Shown here: piece by piece, positions 18,220-27,770 of the stretch
How the letters are laid out: every line of letters starts with the position of its first letter
Position numbering within the stretch: the first letter of the stretch is position 1
Source: Fidelibacterota bacterium
GTDB taxonomy: Bacteria > Fidelibacterota > Marinisomatia > SCGC-AAA003-L08 > D37C17
Direction: 5' to 3'
Assembly (NCBI GenBank): GCA_014381415.1
Contig: JACNLQ010000041.1
Span: 1 to 42,672, forward strand
DNA length: 42,672 nucleotides
Notes under the pieces: model-generated
Told to the model about the DNA's origin: nothing
The model's database searches: none
The model's input: only the letters and a program-made list of their open reading frames with translations
Made by a program: the position numbers and the translations under genes

Positions 18220-18533
18220 ATATGGAGAATTTAAAGATTATGGTAGAAACTGAAATAATAACCAAATATTTTATTGCAAACCAAAAATTAACAAATTTGG
18301 TAAATGAAAAAATCAATTTCCTTCATCGAATTGATCCTACAATAAAATCTGCTGAAATTGTGCTCACAAAAAATGACAACTCGGAATACATTGAATTAAC
18401 AATATATGCTGGCCACGGAATATATTTTACAAAATGTTCATCATGTCCATTTGAAAAAATTATAGACAATGCGATTGAAAATGTAATATCAGAAATACAA
18501 GGAATGGAAAGTATTAGTCGCATTACCTCATAA
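18216..18533 (+). CDS. Small protein with HPF/RaiA-like pattern
   Basis: 105 aa from GTG 18216 (ATG at 18222 is possible), overlapping the TorD gene by 4 nt, so it is part of the operon. The pattern LVNEKINFLHRIDP..SAEIVLTKN..EYIELTIYAGHGIYF..PFEKIIDNAIENVISEI follows the helix-strand-strand-helix layout and spacing of the N-terminal domain of hibernation-promoting factor. It lacks the C-terminal dimerisation domain of long HPF. It carries a CSSC pair (about 74-77) not usual in HPF, which could bind a metal or respond to redox state. Ribosome hibernation or a specialised regulator are both possible; function is inferred from pattern only. Confidence 0.55.
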   Translation: MNMENLKIMVETEIITKYFIANQKLTNLVNEKINFLHRIDPTIKSAEIVLTKNDNSEYIELTIYAGHGIYFTKCSSCPFEKIIDNAIENVISEIQGMESISRITS

Positions 18534-18640
18534 TTTATGCAAATAATTAAATGTTACATTTATTATGAGGCAATGTGGAGATAAAGTTAGAGATAAATTA
18601 CTTAGTTAATCATTCCAGTCTTTAGTTAACTTAATTAATT

Positions 18641-20797
18641 TTAAAACTTATACCCAGCAGAAAAGTGAAATACATTTTTCCAGTTTTCATTAGCATACAT
18701 ATTCTCAGGTCCACGACTCCAAATAAACTCTAATGGTCCAAGAGGAGATATGAGAGTAATTCCAATTCCCGGGCAGAGTATATTTTCAGCAGAAATTTGA
18801 GAATCCTCCGATTTTGCAGTAATTAACCAGCTGAGTATTGCATGTGCAAAAATATCCTTTTTATGTTTATAACGAAACTCAAATCGAGAGAAAAACAGTG
18901 TTTTCCCTTGTAATTGAAATTCATCAAGTCCGGCAAATGTCTGGCTTCCATCAGAGATGGTGGTCAGGTTTTTTGGAAGGTCATTTAATCCTTGATGATA
19001 ATATCCTGCCATTCGGAAGGTATTGCGTTTTCGTGTAACAATCATATCCGCTGACCCTTGATAAATGTGGTAATTAACCGATGAGCCCCATTCTGTACTG
19101 CTATTTTCATATTTACCTCGTACTACAATACCGTTATTAGGGAACAGTACATCGTCTAACAGGTCTAGTTGTGCTGAAAGGGATATGCCTGCAAAAACTT
19201 CTTTATCCCCATTTACATTTTCATGTAGAAAACTTTCCATTTTCCAAAAATATTCTAACTCGGTATTCCAATAATTCTTTAATAATAACCCCATACCTGC
19301 TGTAAATCCATCTGATCGTAAAGTATATCTCCCTGTATAATTCCCCTTGCTAAAATATTTATAATCATACTTAGCATTAGTTATTCTGAGAAAAGGGTAA
19401 GCAGGAAAACTCAGTTTTCGACTTGGATAATAAATAGAAAACACATTTTTCTTAATTCCTGCAAATTGAGTTTGATTTTCAATTCTTAACCCTGGAATCC
19501 AACTACTATTAAATTGAATATTTGCAACACCCACCAAATCATAATAATTATCCCACCTGAGGCCGAGCTGAAATTTTCGCATGGAGCTTTCATTCACTTG
19601 AATAATAATATTCACTGAGCCTGTATCCGTTGGATGAATTTCATAATAAAGGGTTTTAAAATACCCTAAACTATACAGTTGGGAAATGTTATCATCTAAA
19701 ATTGCTACATCCAACTTGTCTCCATCGCCAAGCCCTATATAATTATAAATAAATTGTTGAGGTAAAAATTTATTTCCTTTAATAATTATTTTACCTATGA
19801 AGGGATGTGGTTGTTGGATTTCTTTACTAATACCAAGTTTCCGGTCTTTGGTTATATTTTGCAGTTGGAGAAAAATTTCCCAATTGGATTGGACAGCCTT
19901 TTCACCCGATAAAAAAAGGGATTTAATTGTACTCTTTCGATAATCCGTAAAACTGATATTCTGAATATCAGGTTTTATATAAAAATCAGCTTTATCAATA
20001 CTTTGAGCTTTATTTTTATATCCGTGAACACTAATTGTCTGATCAATTATATCATAAATATTGGTGAGATTTACCTTTGACTGTGAAGTTGCCGCAACAT
20101 CAATAGCAAAAACAATATCTGCCCCCATTTCCTTTACAATATCCACGGGTAGATTATTTATGACGCCACCATCAACCAACAATCCATCACCCCATTCAAC
20201 AGGTACAAAAATGGTAGGGATAGATAATGATGCTCGTAGGGCATGGGAAAGGGATCCATTTTTAATGATTACTTCTTCTCCGGAAATAATATCAAACGCA
20301 TTACAACGAAAAGGGATTGGAAAATTATCAAAATCATAAGTTTTTTCATATTCTCTGGTCCATTTTCCCAACTCCAGCATAATTTTTTGACCATGTATAA
20401 GCCCTGTTTGTACTACCGGCTTTACACCCTTGAGTCCAAAGTTGAGTTGATATTTTCCCGTATCTTTTTTCCGGAAATAGGGGAGGAATTTTCGTTTAGG
20501 TTCGTCGTTCTGTACCTCGTACCAATCGGTTTCAAGTGCCATTTGTTCAATTTCAATCCCCGAATAACCAATGGCATACATAGCACCTACGATGGCACCA
20601 AAACTAGTACCTGCAATATAATCAATGGGAATATGGAGAGAGTCTAATGCTTTAAGTGTGGCAATATGGGCAAACCCTTTAGAACCACCCCCGGAAAGCA
20701 CCAAACCTATTTTAGGTGAGCTCTCTCCAAGAAGCTGTGTGGATAATGTAAATATTATAAATATTGAAACTAGTAATTTCTTACTTCGGAACATCAC
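18641..20797 (-). CDS. Patatin-like phospholipase with POTRA and BamA-like barrel (type Vd-like)
   Basis: 718 aa. A signal peptide (about 1-24) is followed by a patatin domain with oxyanion loop GGGSKGF, catalytic Ser in GTSFG (S65) and the Asp motif VDGG. A POTRA-like segment (about 330-400, HPFIGKIIIKGNKFLPQQ) and a C-terminal BamA/surface-antigen barrel ending HFSAGYKF follow. This is the architecture of PlpD-type type Vd secretion, which delivers a lipase to the surface, and of related FCB proteins in which the patatin stays periplasmic. Its stop codon is 107 nt from the HPF-like gene, convergent. It starts 11 nt after the TonB receptor gene, so the two form an operon. Confidence 0.85.
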   Translation of the reverse strand: MMFRSKKLLVSIFIIFTLSTQLLGESSPKIGLVLSGGGSKGFAHIATLKALDSLHIPIDYIAGTSFGAIVGAMYAIGYSGIEIEQMALETDWYEVQNDEPKRKFLPYFRKKDTGKYQLNFGLKGVKPVVQTGLIHGQKIMLELGKWTREYEKTYDFDNFPIPFRCNAFDIISGEEVIIKNGSLSHALRASLSIPTIFVPVEWGDGLLVDGGVINNLPVDIVKEMGADIVFAIDVAATSQSKVNLTNIYDIIDQTISVHGYKNKAQSIDKADFYIKPDIQNISFTDYRKSTIKSLFLSGEKAVQSNWEIFLQLQNITKDRKLGISKEIQQPHPFIGKIIIKGNKFLPQQFIYNYIGLGDGDKLDVAILDDNISQLYSLGYFKTLYYEIHPTDTGSVNIIIQVNESSMRKFQLGLRWDNYYDLVGVANIQFNSSWIPGLRIENQTQFAGIKKNVFSIYYPSRKLSFPAYPFLRITNAKYDYKYFSKGNYTGRYTLRSDGFTAGMGLLLKNYWNTELEYFWKMESFLHENVNGDKEVFAGISLSAQLDLLDDVLFPNNGIVVRGKYENSSTEWGSSVNYHIYQGSADMIVTRKRNTFRMAGYYHQGLNDLPKNLTTISDGSQTFAGLDEFQLQGKTLFFSRFEFRYKHKKDIFAHAILSWLITAKSEDSQISAENILCPGIGITLISPLGPLEFIWSRGPENMYANENWKNVFHFSAGYKF

Positions 20798-20808
20798 TTA
20801 ATTTTGAA

Positions 20809-23382
20809 TTAAAAACCCATATCCATACCACCGCCATCATTTTGTCCCATACCTCTACTTCCTTTGCTTTTTTCTTCCTGCATTTTACCAAAATGGTATT
20901 TGATGTTTATAGTGAAAGTTCTACCATGACGGCTGGTTGAAACGTCGGTTAATTCATTTGCAAAAATATATCCATTTTCAAAAGTATCTATAGTGTCCGG
21001 ATCACCATCTTCAGAAGGATAGAGCTGTTTCTCCCGTTTCATTTGAAAACCACCCGCATCAAATAAATTATTAATGCCTAGTGAAACAGAGAATCGGTCA
21101 TCCATAAAAGATTTTGATATACCCGTATTAGCCCACATGGTACCTTTAGCACCAAATAAGTCACCCCCTGGTACCGTCATTTTCATATAAAAGAACCCAA
21201 ATTCAAAATCGAAATATTTAATATATTTCTCTGGTAAATTGATACGATTATAAAGCCTAAAATGTTGGCTATTTCCATTAAGTTCATAATCACCAGTAGG
21301 GTCATCTAATTTACTCAAACTGTAACCACCACCTAATGTCTGTCCCATAATCATGGTAAAAAATTCAATACCAAAATTTTCACCTGATGCTGCATTCCTA
21401 AAAGTTAAAACATCCGCATTGTCATACCTATCATCATCATACCATTCTATGACATCTTCAAGTTGATGATAATACGCGTTTACGTATGCGAACCCCATGG
21501 GAATGGGAGATTTGAATGAGAGTTCATATTGAGTAGAATATTCCGGTTTCAAAAATGGATTCCCCATAAAAATAAAATTCTCAGAATATACATCCCGTGG
21601 GAAGGGTCTGATTTGTCTTGAACCTGGTCCATGACCGCCTTCACCTGGCCGGTTCACCCGCTTGCTCATGCCAAACTGTAGGCTTTGCTTTTCCGTAATA
21701 TTGTAGGCAAAATGCAAATTTGGATAATAGGTATGATAATCACTTACAAATACAGAATCATTCATCTCATATAAAATATCTGCATATATGATTGAGAAAT
21801 CTGCACTTTCCAAAATGGTAGAATTAAAGGAGATATTCTTATATACGTACTCATATCGAATGCTGGGTTTGATGCTGAATTTGTCATTGAGTTTATAATC
21901 CAATTCAAAAAATAATCCATGTAAATTTCGTTTGTAACCAAAAGTATTTTCTCCTGAAAAAATATCAAAATCTTTTGTGTGTTCAAAATTCATAATTTCA
22001 TTATTATCTGTGAATTTGCCATCATAACCAAATTCTAATTTTGAATTTTCATTTAGGGGATGTTTATAAGAGAAATCCAATTCTCTTTCTGAGATATCCT
22101 GCTCTAAAAATGTAGAATCCTGTTGCAATATTTTATAACCATTATCCTTTTTGAAATTACTGCTGGCTGAGAAAATTAATTCACGATCCGGATTATCAAA
22201 CGATTTATTAATTTCAAAAAATCCTTCCAAGTTATAATTATCATCCAAATCATTATCTTTGGTTATCCGACTTGATATGTCTGGCTTAGTATTATTTTGA
22301 ACATTAACACCGTTCCTTAGATGAACATTATAGTTCACTTCACCATTAACAATGAGCTGGTCAGTAATTGAATAGTCCGCACCAAATTTTACAGAATATC
22401 CAACCCGATCAGACTCATTGGTAAAATCATAATGAATAGATTCTATTATTTTGGGTAATACCTCGGTAGAATCGTATTCTGTATCCACCCGCCTATACCC
22501 ATTCATATTTCTTTGGCGGTTATTGAGACTGAGCGAAGAGTACAGGTTCCATTTTTCACCCTTGTAATTACCATAGGTAGTGAATCCATTCATCTCTCCA
22601 ACGCTGGCATAAGTATTATGCTTGCCGTTAATTTTGATGCTGCCATTCAACCCTTCGTACTTACCCTTTTTCAAGACAATATTGATGATGCCTGCCATTC
22701 CGTCCGGGTCATATTTTGCTGAAGGGGAGGTAATGACCTCTACTTTGTCGATAAGCGAAGCTGGGATATTATCCACATCATTTCCACCTTCGCCGGTCCG
22801 GTTGGGTCTGCCATTTACCAAAATCTTCACATTGGGATTTCCCCTCAAAGTGACTTCACCATCCTGATCAACCACCACCATAGGGACTTTATTAAGCACA
22901 TCCTCAGCGGTGCCGCTATCGGCAATAATATCATCGGAAGAGTTATAAATAAGTTTATCAGTTTCAAATTCGAAAATGGGTCTGTCATCAATAACTGTTA
23001 TAGCATTTATTTCCAATGCTGCCGAAGCAATACCGATCTGCCCCAAATCTTTTTTAGGATTTCCCCTATAGTTCAGTTTCACGTCCTCAATAGAAACAGT
23101 TTTGAAACCCATAAACTCAATTTTAACCAGATACTTCCCTGGCTGGATTTCTTTAATATGAAATTTGCCATCTGAACTGGTAACGCCACCCGTGATGAGT
23201 TCATTTTCCCTATTTATTAGTGAAATGGAGGCATATTCAATGGGGAGAGTAGTGGAAGAATCTACTATAGTTCCGTAAATTTCACATCCTCCGGCTCCGC
23301 CATATCCTCCACCGTGCCTCTGGGCAGATAAAATAGATAAAATACTCCACATAAAAATGGTAATATATTTACTTGATTTCAT
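20809..23382 (-). CDS. TonB-dependent receptor, OMP_b-brl_2 type
   Basis: 857 aa. A signal peptide (about 1-20) is followed by a carboxypeptidase-regulatory-like domain (about 33-110, YGTIVDSSTTLPIEYASISL), a plug (about 125-245, PMVVVDQDGEVTLRGNPNVK) and a large barrel. It belongs to the outer-membrane family common in Bacteroidota and relatives, and near its end it has a long Gly/Met-rich tail (GMGQNDGGGMDMGF). The N-terminus is Gly/His-rich (RHGGGYGGAGGC), which might bind a metal. The substrate cannot be read from sequence. It is co-transcribed with the patatin gene. Confidence 0.85.
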   Translation of the reverse strand: MKSSKYITIFMWSILSILSAQRHGGGYGGAGGCEIYGTIVDSSTTLPIEYASISLINRENELITGGVTSSDGKFHIKEIQPGKYLVKIEFMGFKTVSIEDVKLNYRGNPKKDLGQIGIASAALEINAITVIDDRPIFEFETDKLIYNSSDDIIADSGTAEDVLNKVPMVVVDQDGEVTLRGNPNVKILVNGRPNRTGEGGNDVDNIPASLIDKVEVITSPSAKYDPDGMAGIINIVLKKGKYEGLNGSIKINGKHNTYASVGEMNGFTTYGNYKGEKWNLYSSLSLNNRQRNMNGYRRVDTEYDSTEVLPKIIESIHYDFTNESDRVGYSVKFGADYSITDQLIVNGEVNYNVHLRNGVNVQNNTKPDISSRITKDNDLDDNYNLEGFFEINKSFDNPDRELIFSASSNFKKDNGYKILQQDSTFLEQDISERELDFSYKHPLNENSKLEFGYDGKFTDNNEIMNFEHTKDFDIFSGENTFGYKRNLHGLFFELDYKLNDKFSIKPSIRYEYVYKNISFNSTILESADFSIIYADILYEMNDSVFVSDYHTYYPNLHFAYNITEKQSLQFGMSKRVNRPGEGGHGPGSRQIRPFPRDVYSENFIFMGNPFLKPEYSTQYELSFKSPIPMGFAYVNAYYHQLEDVIEWYDDDRYDNADVLTFRNAASGENFGIEFFTMIMGQTLGGGYSLSKLDDPTGDYELNGNSQHFRLYNRINLPEKYIKYFDFEFGFFYMKMTVPGGDLFGAKGTMWANTGISKSFMDDRFSVSLGINNLFDAGGFQMKREKQLYPSEDGDPDTIDTFENGYIFANELTDVSTSRHGRTFTINIKYHFGKMQEEKSKGSRGMGQNDGGGMDMGF

Positions 23383-23477
23383 TTTGTTTTCTTTCTATTA
23401 ATGAGTTTGAATTTAAATTTCAGTTAGTTTATAGACCTTAAATTTAGGACTTTTTACTTTCCAGTCGGAGTGATGAT

Positions 23478-24620
23478 TTGATATTTTTAATAATATTTTC
23501 TGCCGTGTTGTTTGTGTTATATGCCTATGTGGGGCTACGATTTGTAATGCCATTAGATTTCATGCCCAACACGAAATATCTTTTGTATTTCATCCTCTTC
23601 ATTTTCTATTGTTTCCCCATTATTGGAATAATCCTCTACTTTAATAAAATTGAAAATAATCTTTCCACGGTCATTCATTGGCTGGGATATACCGGTTTGG
23701 GTTTTGTGAGTCTGTTGTTTTTTATTCAGGCTGGTACGGATATATTTTTATTCTTAAAATCCCAACTTGTTAAAAGTCATAACTTTGACCCTCACCGAAG
23801 GGCATTCTTGGGTTTGTCTGCCAAAGCAGTTGTGAGTGGATTGGCTGGACTGGGCTCAATTTGGGGGACCTATAATGCATTGAAGGAACCAGTAATCAAA
23901 ACAGTCAAAATAAAAATTGATGGATTGCCAGAAAGCTTAAAGAGCTTCCGCATGGTTCAGATAACTGATCTGCATGTAGGCAGTATGATTACTGGAAAAT
24001 TTGTAGAAAGAGTCACCAAAAAAATTCAAGAGCTGGATACAGACATACTCTTTTTTACTGGTGATGCTGCCGATGGTTCGGTGGAATCTTATGGTAAACA
24101 TTTAGATTCCCTTGAAGAATTAAAACCGAAATATGGCAAATATTTTGTTACGGGGAATCATGAATATTATTCCGATATGAATGGCTGGCTGCGGCTCATT
24201 GAAAATCTTGGTTTTAAGATTCTGGTAAATGAAAGCCAGAATGTAGTTGTAGATGACGCTACCATTATGATTACTGGAATTCCCGATCGTAGCGGTGGCA
24301 ATTTTTCGTCATTTCACAAAACCAATATGAAAAAGGCAGTGGGGGGAATGAATCCTAGTGATTTAAAAATTTTACTGGCGCATCAGCCGGGAGATGTAGA
24401 ACATGCTGTGAAATATGATTTTGACCTTCAGCTATCGGGACATACCCATGGGGGGCAGTATTTTCCATTCAGTTTTTTAGTACAAATGGCACACCCTTTT
24501 CTAAAGGGATTACACAAACGAGAAAATACCTGGATTTACATTAATCAAGGCACTGGCTATTGGGGTCCACCCCTCCGCATCGGCACCGAACCGGAAATAA
24601 CAGAGATTGTGTTAATATAA
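23478..24620 (+). CDS. Membrane-anchored metallophosphoesterase (YaeI/YkuE type)
   Basis: 380 aa. Three or four N-terminal hydrophobic helices (about 1-100) precede a short stretch HRRAFLGLSAKA that looks Tat-like. The calcineurin-type domain then has all motifs: TDLHVGS, GDAADG, GNHEYY, AHQPGD and GHTHGGQ. Family members include UDP-diacylglucosamine or lipid-linked phosphatases and B. subtilis YkuE. The active site faces outward if the topology guess is right. Single gene, divergent from the TonB receptor. Confidence 0.85.
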   Translation: MIFLIIFSAVLFVLYAYVGLRFVMPLDFMPNTKYLLYFILFIFYCFPIIGIILYFNKIENNLSTVIHWLGYTGLGFVSLLFFIQAGTDIFLFLKSQLVKSHNFDPHRRAFLGLSAKAVVSGLAGLGSIWGTYNALKEPVIKTVKIKIDGLPESLKSFRMVQITDLHVGSMITGKFVERVTKKIQELDTDILFFTGDAADGSVESYGKHLDSLEELKPKYGKYFVTGNHEYYSDMNGWLRLIENLGFKILVNESQNVVVDDATIMITGIPDRSGGNFSSFHKTNMKKAVGGMNPSDLKILLAHQPGDVEHAVKYDFDLQLSGHTHGGQYFPFSFLVQMAHPFLKGLHKRENTWIYINQGTGYWGPPLRIGTEPEITEIVLI

Positions 24621-24626
24621 AAAGTA

Positions 24627-24648
24627 AGTCAACCTTCCCAGGTTGACA
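24627..24648. terminator. Hairpin after the metallophosphoesterase gene
   Basis: GTCAACC and GGTTGAC pair around TTCCCA. The T-run is missing, so this is a weak candidate terminator or repeat remnant between two convergent genes. Confidence 0.3.
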
Positions 24649-24710
24649 GAGGAACAAGCTGTCTCTGCCTTTAATAGCCCCACCCATCCGATGGATTATT
24701 GCGAATCAAT

Positions 24711-25187
24711 TTATTCCACCAATTTAAAAGATTCTGCCTTAAATCGCCCATCAACAATTTCTCCTTTTACAGCGGCTTGTCTAATGGCTTCGCAGAACCC
24801 ATCATCTGCATGAGCGTCACCATGGTCATGAATAGATGTCCCATCTACAAAATAGGATTTACCATCAATACGAACAGCTAAATCGCAGCCCGCTTTTTCG
24901 GTAATTCCCAGTTGACATTGACCGCAGGCAGCTTCCACTACCCTGTCAATTGCAATTTTGTTTTGGTCAGGTAATTCTGGTATGACAGCCATTTTCACTT
25001 CTTGAATTTCTGGCATTTGTACATTTGGCATTACAGGCATTACTCCCTCCGCAGGTTCCTTGGGCTCCACCGGCTCTTTAGGTTCTGCAGTCTTTTCAGA
25101 TTCAGGCATTTCTTTATTTTGTACCGATTTGACCGCACAGCCAGTGAATACAATCATTATAGAAATTAAATACATACTAATTTTCAT
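24711..25187 (-). CDS. DUF6370-type lipoprotein
   Basis: 158 aa. Lipobox IVFTGC with Cys17 gives a lipid anchor. A Pro/Glu/Lys-rich linker (about 29-50, repeats of EPKEP) and a Met/Pro-rich stretch precede the conserved C-terminal domain (about 85-155): ACGQCQLG, CDLAVRIDGKSYFVDGT, HDHGDAHADDGFC and VVDGRF-like text, which I recognise as DUF6370. Two CxxC-type Cys plus two further Cys and several His suggest metal or redox function, but none is established. It is monocistronic. Confidence 0.7.
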   Translation of the reverse strand: MKISMYLISIMIVFTGCAVKSVQNKEMPESEKTAEPKEPVEPKEPAEGVMPVMPNVQMPEIQEVKMAVIPELPDQNKIAIDRVVEAACGQCQLGITEKAGCDLAVRIDGKSYFVDGTSIHDHGDAHADDGFCEAIRQAAVKGEIVDGRFKAESFKLVE

Positions 25188-25496
25188 CTCATACTCCTAA
25201 TTGGTTTTTTGGGTACTTTAATTTACGAAGGTGCAAAAGAATTTAGGCAGGATTTTATGCAGTCATTTAGCTAAGCAATACTTTTAAATTTAAATAAAAT
25301 TATCAACCGATGTAATACCTTAAATATTAAGCAATATATTATAATAACATAAATATACCAGTATATTATTAATTAAATCCTAAATATATATTGTATTATA
25401 TTATAAATAACTTATATTATTAAGTGTCAATATTTAGGCAAATAGGAAAAAAGTCTAATTTAAATAATCCATTAAATATAAAAAGGAGATACAAAA
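25188..25496. other. Very AT-rich intergenic leader
   Basis: About 300 nt between divergent genes, dense in TATAT/ATAAT tracts with several small self-complementary stretches (for example ATATACCAGTATATTATT). No ORF and no clear sigma-54 -24/-12 element were found, although the genes to the right are nitrogen genes. AAGGAGAT near 25485 is the ribosome site of the next gene. Confidence 0.5.
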
Positions 25497-26105
25497 ATGA
25501 GGATTTTTACAGTATTAGTTATTTATTCATTCCTAACCTTTTCAACCTTATTTGCTGAAGTAAGCATTGGTGCAGATGTAGTGAGTCGCTATGTATGGCG
25601 AGGCACTGACTTTGGAAATGCTGCAGCAGTACAGCCCTCAATTGAAACTACAGTTGGGACTCTTTCAATTGGTGCCTGGGGATCCTGGTCAATTAGCCCC
25701 GGACCTTCAGATGTTAGCGGAAATGAATGTGACCTTTATGCTTCAACTTTTGTGGGTCCTGTTGGAATTACAGTAACTGATTATTTCTTTCCTGCTTATG
25801 GTGGTGCAGATTCACTTTTAAACTTAGATAAACATACCATTGAGCTCAGTGGCATTGCCGATGTAGGACCTGTTTCAATTTTAGCAGCAGTCAATGTAAG
25901 TGGTGATAATGATAATTCAACCTACCTTGAACTTACCCATCGGGCTTTTTCACTAGGATTGGGTAACGGTGCATATAGCATAGATGGGGAGTTTGCACCG
26001 GTGAGTTTGGCTGTTACAACCGAAAGGGACAATTATACCGTTTCCTATATAATAAATCCAAATAAGGAAACATCATTCCTTGTATTTGGTATCAATTTTA
26101 AATAA
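25497..26105 (+). CDS. TorF-like outer-membrane porin
   Basis: 202 aa. A signal peptide (MRIFTVLVIYSFLTFSTLFA) is followed by SIGADVVSRYVWRGTDFGNAAAVQPSIE, the signature start of the TorF/Gcw_chp family of short barrel proteins. The terminal strand ends FGINFK. It lies 9 nt before the ammonium transporter, so it probably forms the outer-membrane entry partner of that operon. Substrate passage is inference. Confidence 0.7.
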   Translation: MRIFTVLVIYSFLTFSTLFAEVSIGADVVSRYVWRGTDFGNAAAVQPSIETTVGTLSIGAWGSWSISPGPSDVSGNECDLYASTFVGPVGITVTDYFFPAYGGADSLLNLDKHTIELSGIADVGPVSILAAVNVSGDNDNSTYLELTHRAFSLGLGNGAYSIDGEFAPVSLAVTTERDNYTVSYIINPNKETSFLVFGINFK

Positions 26106-26114
26106 GGAGGATAA

Positions 26115-27416
26115 ATGAAAAACAAATATTTAATTATTCCATTTGTACTTTTGTCGAGTACTTTCCTTCTTGCCGAAGGAAATGATTCGATTGAAGATGC
26201 AATTTTTACCATAAACAATACCTGGATGCTTGTGTCGGCTTTTCTTGTGTTTATAATGCATCTTGGGTTTGCAACACTTGAGTCTGGTCTTACTCGGGCA
26301 AAAAACACCGTAAATATCCTGTTTAAAAATTTTAGTATTATAGCTATCGGAATTTTGACCTATGCCTTATGTGGGTTTAACCTCATGTATCCTGGTGAGT
26401 TTAATGGATATTTTGGCTTTGCAGGGTTCGGAATTACGGCTCCTTCCGGTGCAGCTGGGCTTATAGAATATGCTGATGGCGCTTACACCTATTTTACTGA
26501 TTTTATATTCCAGGCTATGTTTGCCGCAACTGCTGCCACAATTGTTTCAGGTGCAGTTGCAGAAAGAATAAAGTTGAATAGTTTTCTCTTGTTTTCGATA
26601 ATATACGTTGCAATGATCTATCCAATTGTAGGGTCCTGGACCTGGGGTGGTGGCTGGTTAGCTGAAATGAATTTTCATGATTTTGCGGGATCTACATTAG
26701 TCCATGGTGTAGGAGGATGGGCAGCCCTTGTAGGAGCTTATACCTTAGGACCAAGGCTTGGGAAATATTCTAAGAATGGTAAAATAAATCCTATTCTTGG
26801 CCACAACTTACCTCTTGCTACAATCGGAGTATTTTTACTTTGGTTTGGGTGGTACGGATTTAATGGAGGGTCCGTTCTATCTGCAGACCCAGGGGCTGTT
26901 TCTTTTGTATTCGTTACCACAACTTTAGCCGCTGCAGGTGGAGTGATTGGGGCAATGATTGCTTCTACATTTATTTCAAAAAAACCGGATTTATCAATGA
27001 TACTTAATGGGTCTCTGGCTGGCTTAGTTGGAATAACTGCTGGTGCAGATTGTATTGATCCATTGGGATCTGTAATTGTTGGGTTTATAGCAGGAATTAT
27101 TGTGGTATTGTCTGTGGTACAGTTGGATAAGTTGAAAATAGATGATCCTGTAGGAGCAATTTCTGTGCACTTGGTGTGCGGTATCTGGGGAACTCTTGCA
27201 GTTGGCATTTTCGGTTCTGAATATCAAATCGGCGTTCAGGCAATTGGTGTATTGGCATATGGTATTTTTTGTTTTATAAGTGCCAATATCATATTTCAGT
27301 TAATTAAATCTGTTATGGGGCTTCGTGTTTCTGAAGAGGAAGAATTAATAGGACTTGACATCAGTGAACATAAAGAAGAAGCCTATGCAGGATTTCAAAT
27401 TTTTACCGTAGAATAG
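26115..27416 (+). CDS. amt: Ammonium transporter Amt
   Basis: 433 aa, about 11 transmembrane helices after a cleavable leader (about 1-21). Family landmarks are FATLESGLTRAKN, the pore His in STLVHGVGGWAALVGA and the second pore His in ISVHLVCGIWGTLAVG. Ammonium enters through a trimer of such channels. It is followed after 9 nt by the PII protein gene, the classic amt-glnK pair, in which PII plugs the channel when nitrogen is plentiful. Confidence 0.95.
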   Translation: MKNKYLIIPFVLLSSTFLLAEGNDSIEDAIFTINNTWMLVSAFLVFIMHLGFATLESGLTRAKNTVNILFKNFSIIAIGILTYALCGFNLMYPGEFNGYFGFAGFGITAPSGAAGLIEYADGAYTYFTDFIFQAMFAATAATIVSGAVAERIKLNSFLLFSIIYVAMIYPIVGSWTWGGGWLAEMNFHDFAGSTLVHGVGGWAALVGAYTLGPRLGKYSKNGKINPILGHNLPLATIGVFLLWFGWYGFNGGSVLSADPGAVSFVFVTTTLAAAGGVIGAMIASTFISKKPDLSMILNGSLAGLVGITAGADCIDPLGSVIVGFIAGIIVVLSVVQLDKLKIDDPVGAISVHLVCGIWGTLAVGIFGSEYQIGVQAIGVLAYGIFCFISANIIFQLIKSVMGLRVSEEEELIGLDISEHKEEAYAGFQIFTVE

Positions 27417-27425
27417 GAGACAATT

Positions 27426-27770
27426 ATGAAATTAATTATTGCAGTAATTCAACCGGAAGAACTTCCACAAGTGAAGGAAGAATTATTAAAAAGAAAAATT
27501 TACAAATTCACCGTAACCAATGCCAAAGGGCAGGGAGTGGAATATCCCCTGCAGGAGGTGTACAGGGGGGTGGCCCATGAAATTAAACTGCTGAATAAGG
27601 TGAGATTAGAAATAGCAGTTAATGATGAATTTGTTGATGCCGTAATTGAAGCCATAACTATTGTGGCAAAAAAAGATGGTGATAAAGGACGAGGAAAAAT
27701 TTTTATCCTTCCAATAGAAGAATGTATCCGCATACGAACTGGTGAAAAAGGGTCCGTAGCAATCGGGTAG
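27426..27770 (+). CDS. glnK: Nitrogen regulatory protein PII (GlnK type)
   Basis: 114 aa. The T-loop (about 37-55) carries EVYRG with the Tyr that is uridylylated in many bacteria. The nucleotide-binding segments VAKKDGDKGRGKIFILPIEECIRIRTGE are intact. The N-terminal KLIIAVIQPEELPQVKEELL is typical. It senses ATP/ADP and 2-oxoglutarate and gates Amt. AGGAG precedes the ATG. Confidence 0.95.
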   Translation: MKLIIAVIQPEELPQVKEELLKRKIYKFTVTNAKGQGVEYPLQEVYRGVAHEIKLLNKVRLEIAVNDEFVDAVIEAITIVAKKDGDKGRGKIFILPIEECIRIRTGEKGSVAIG

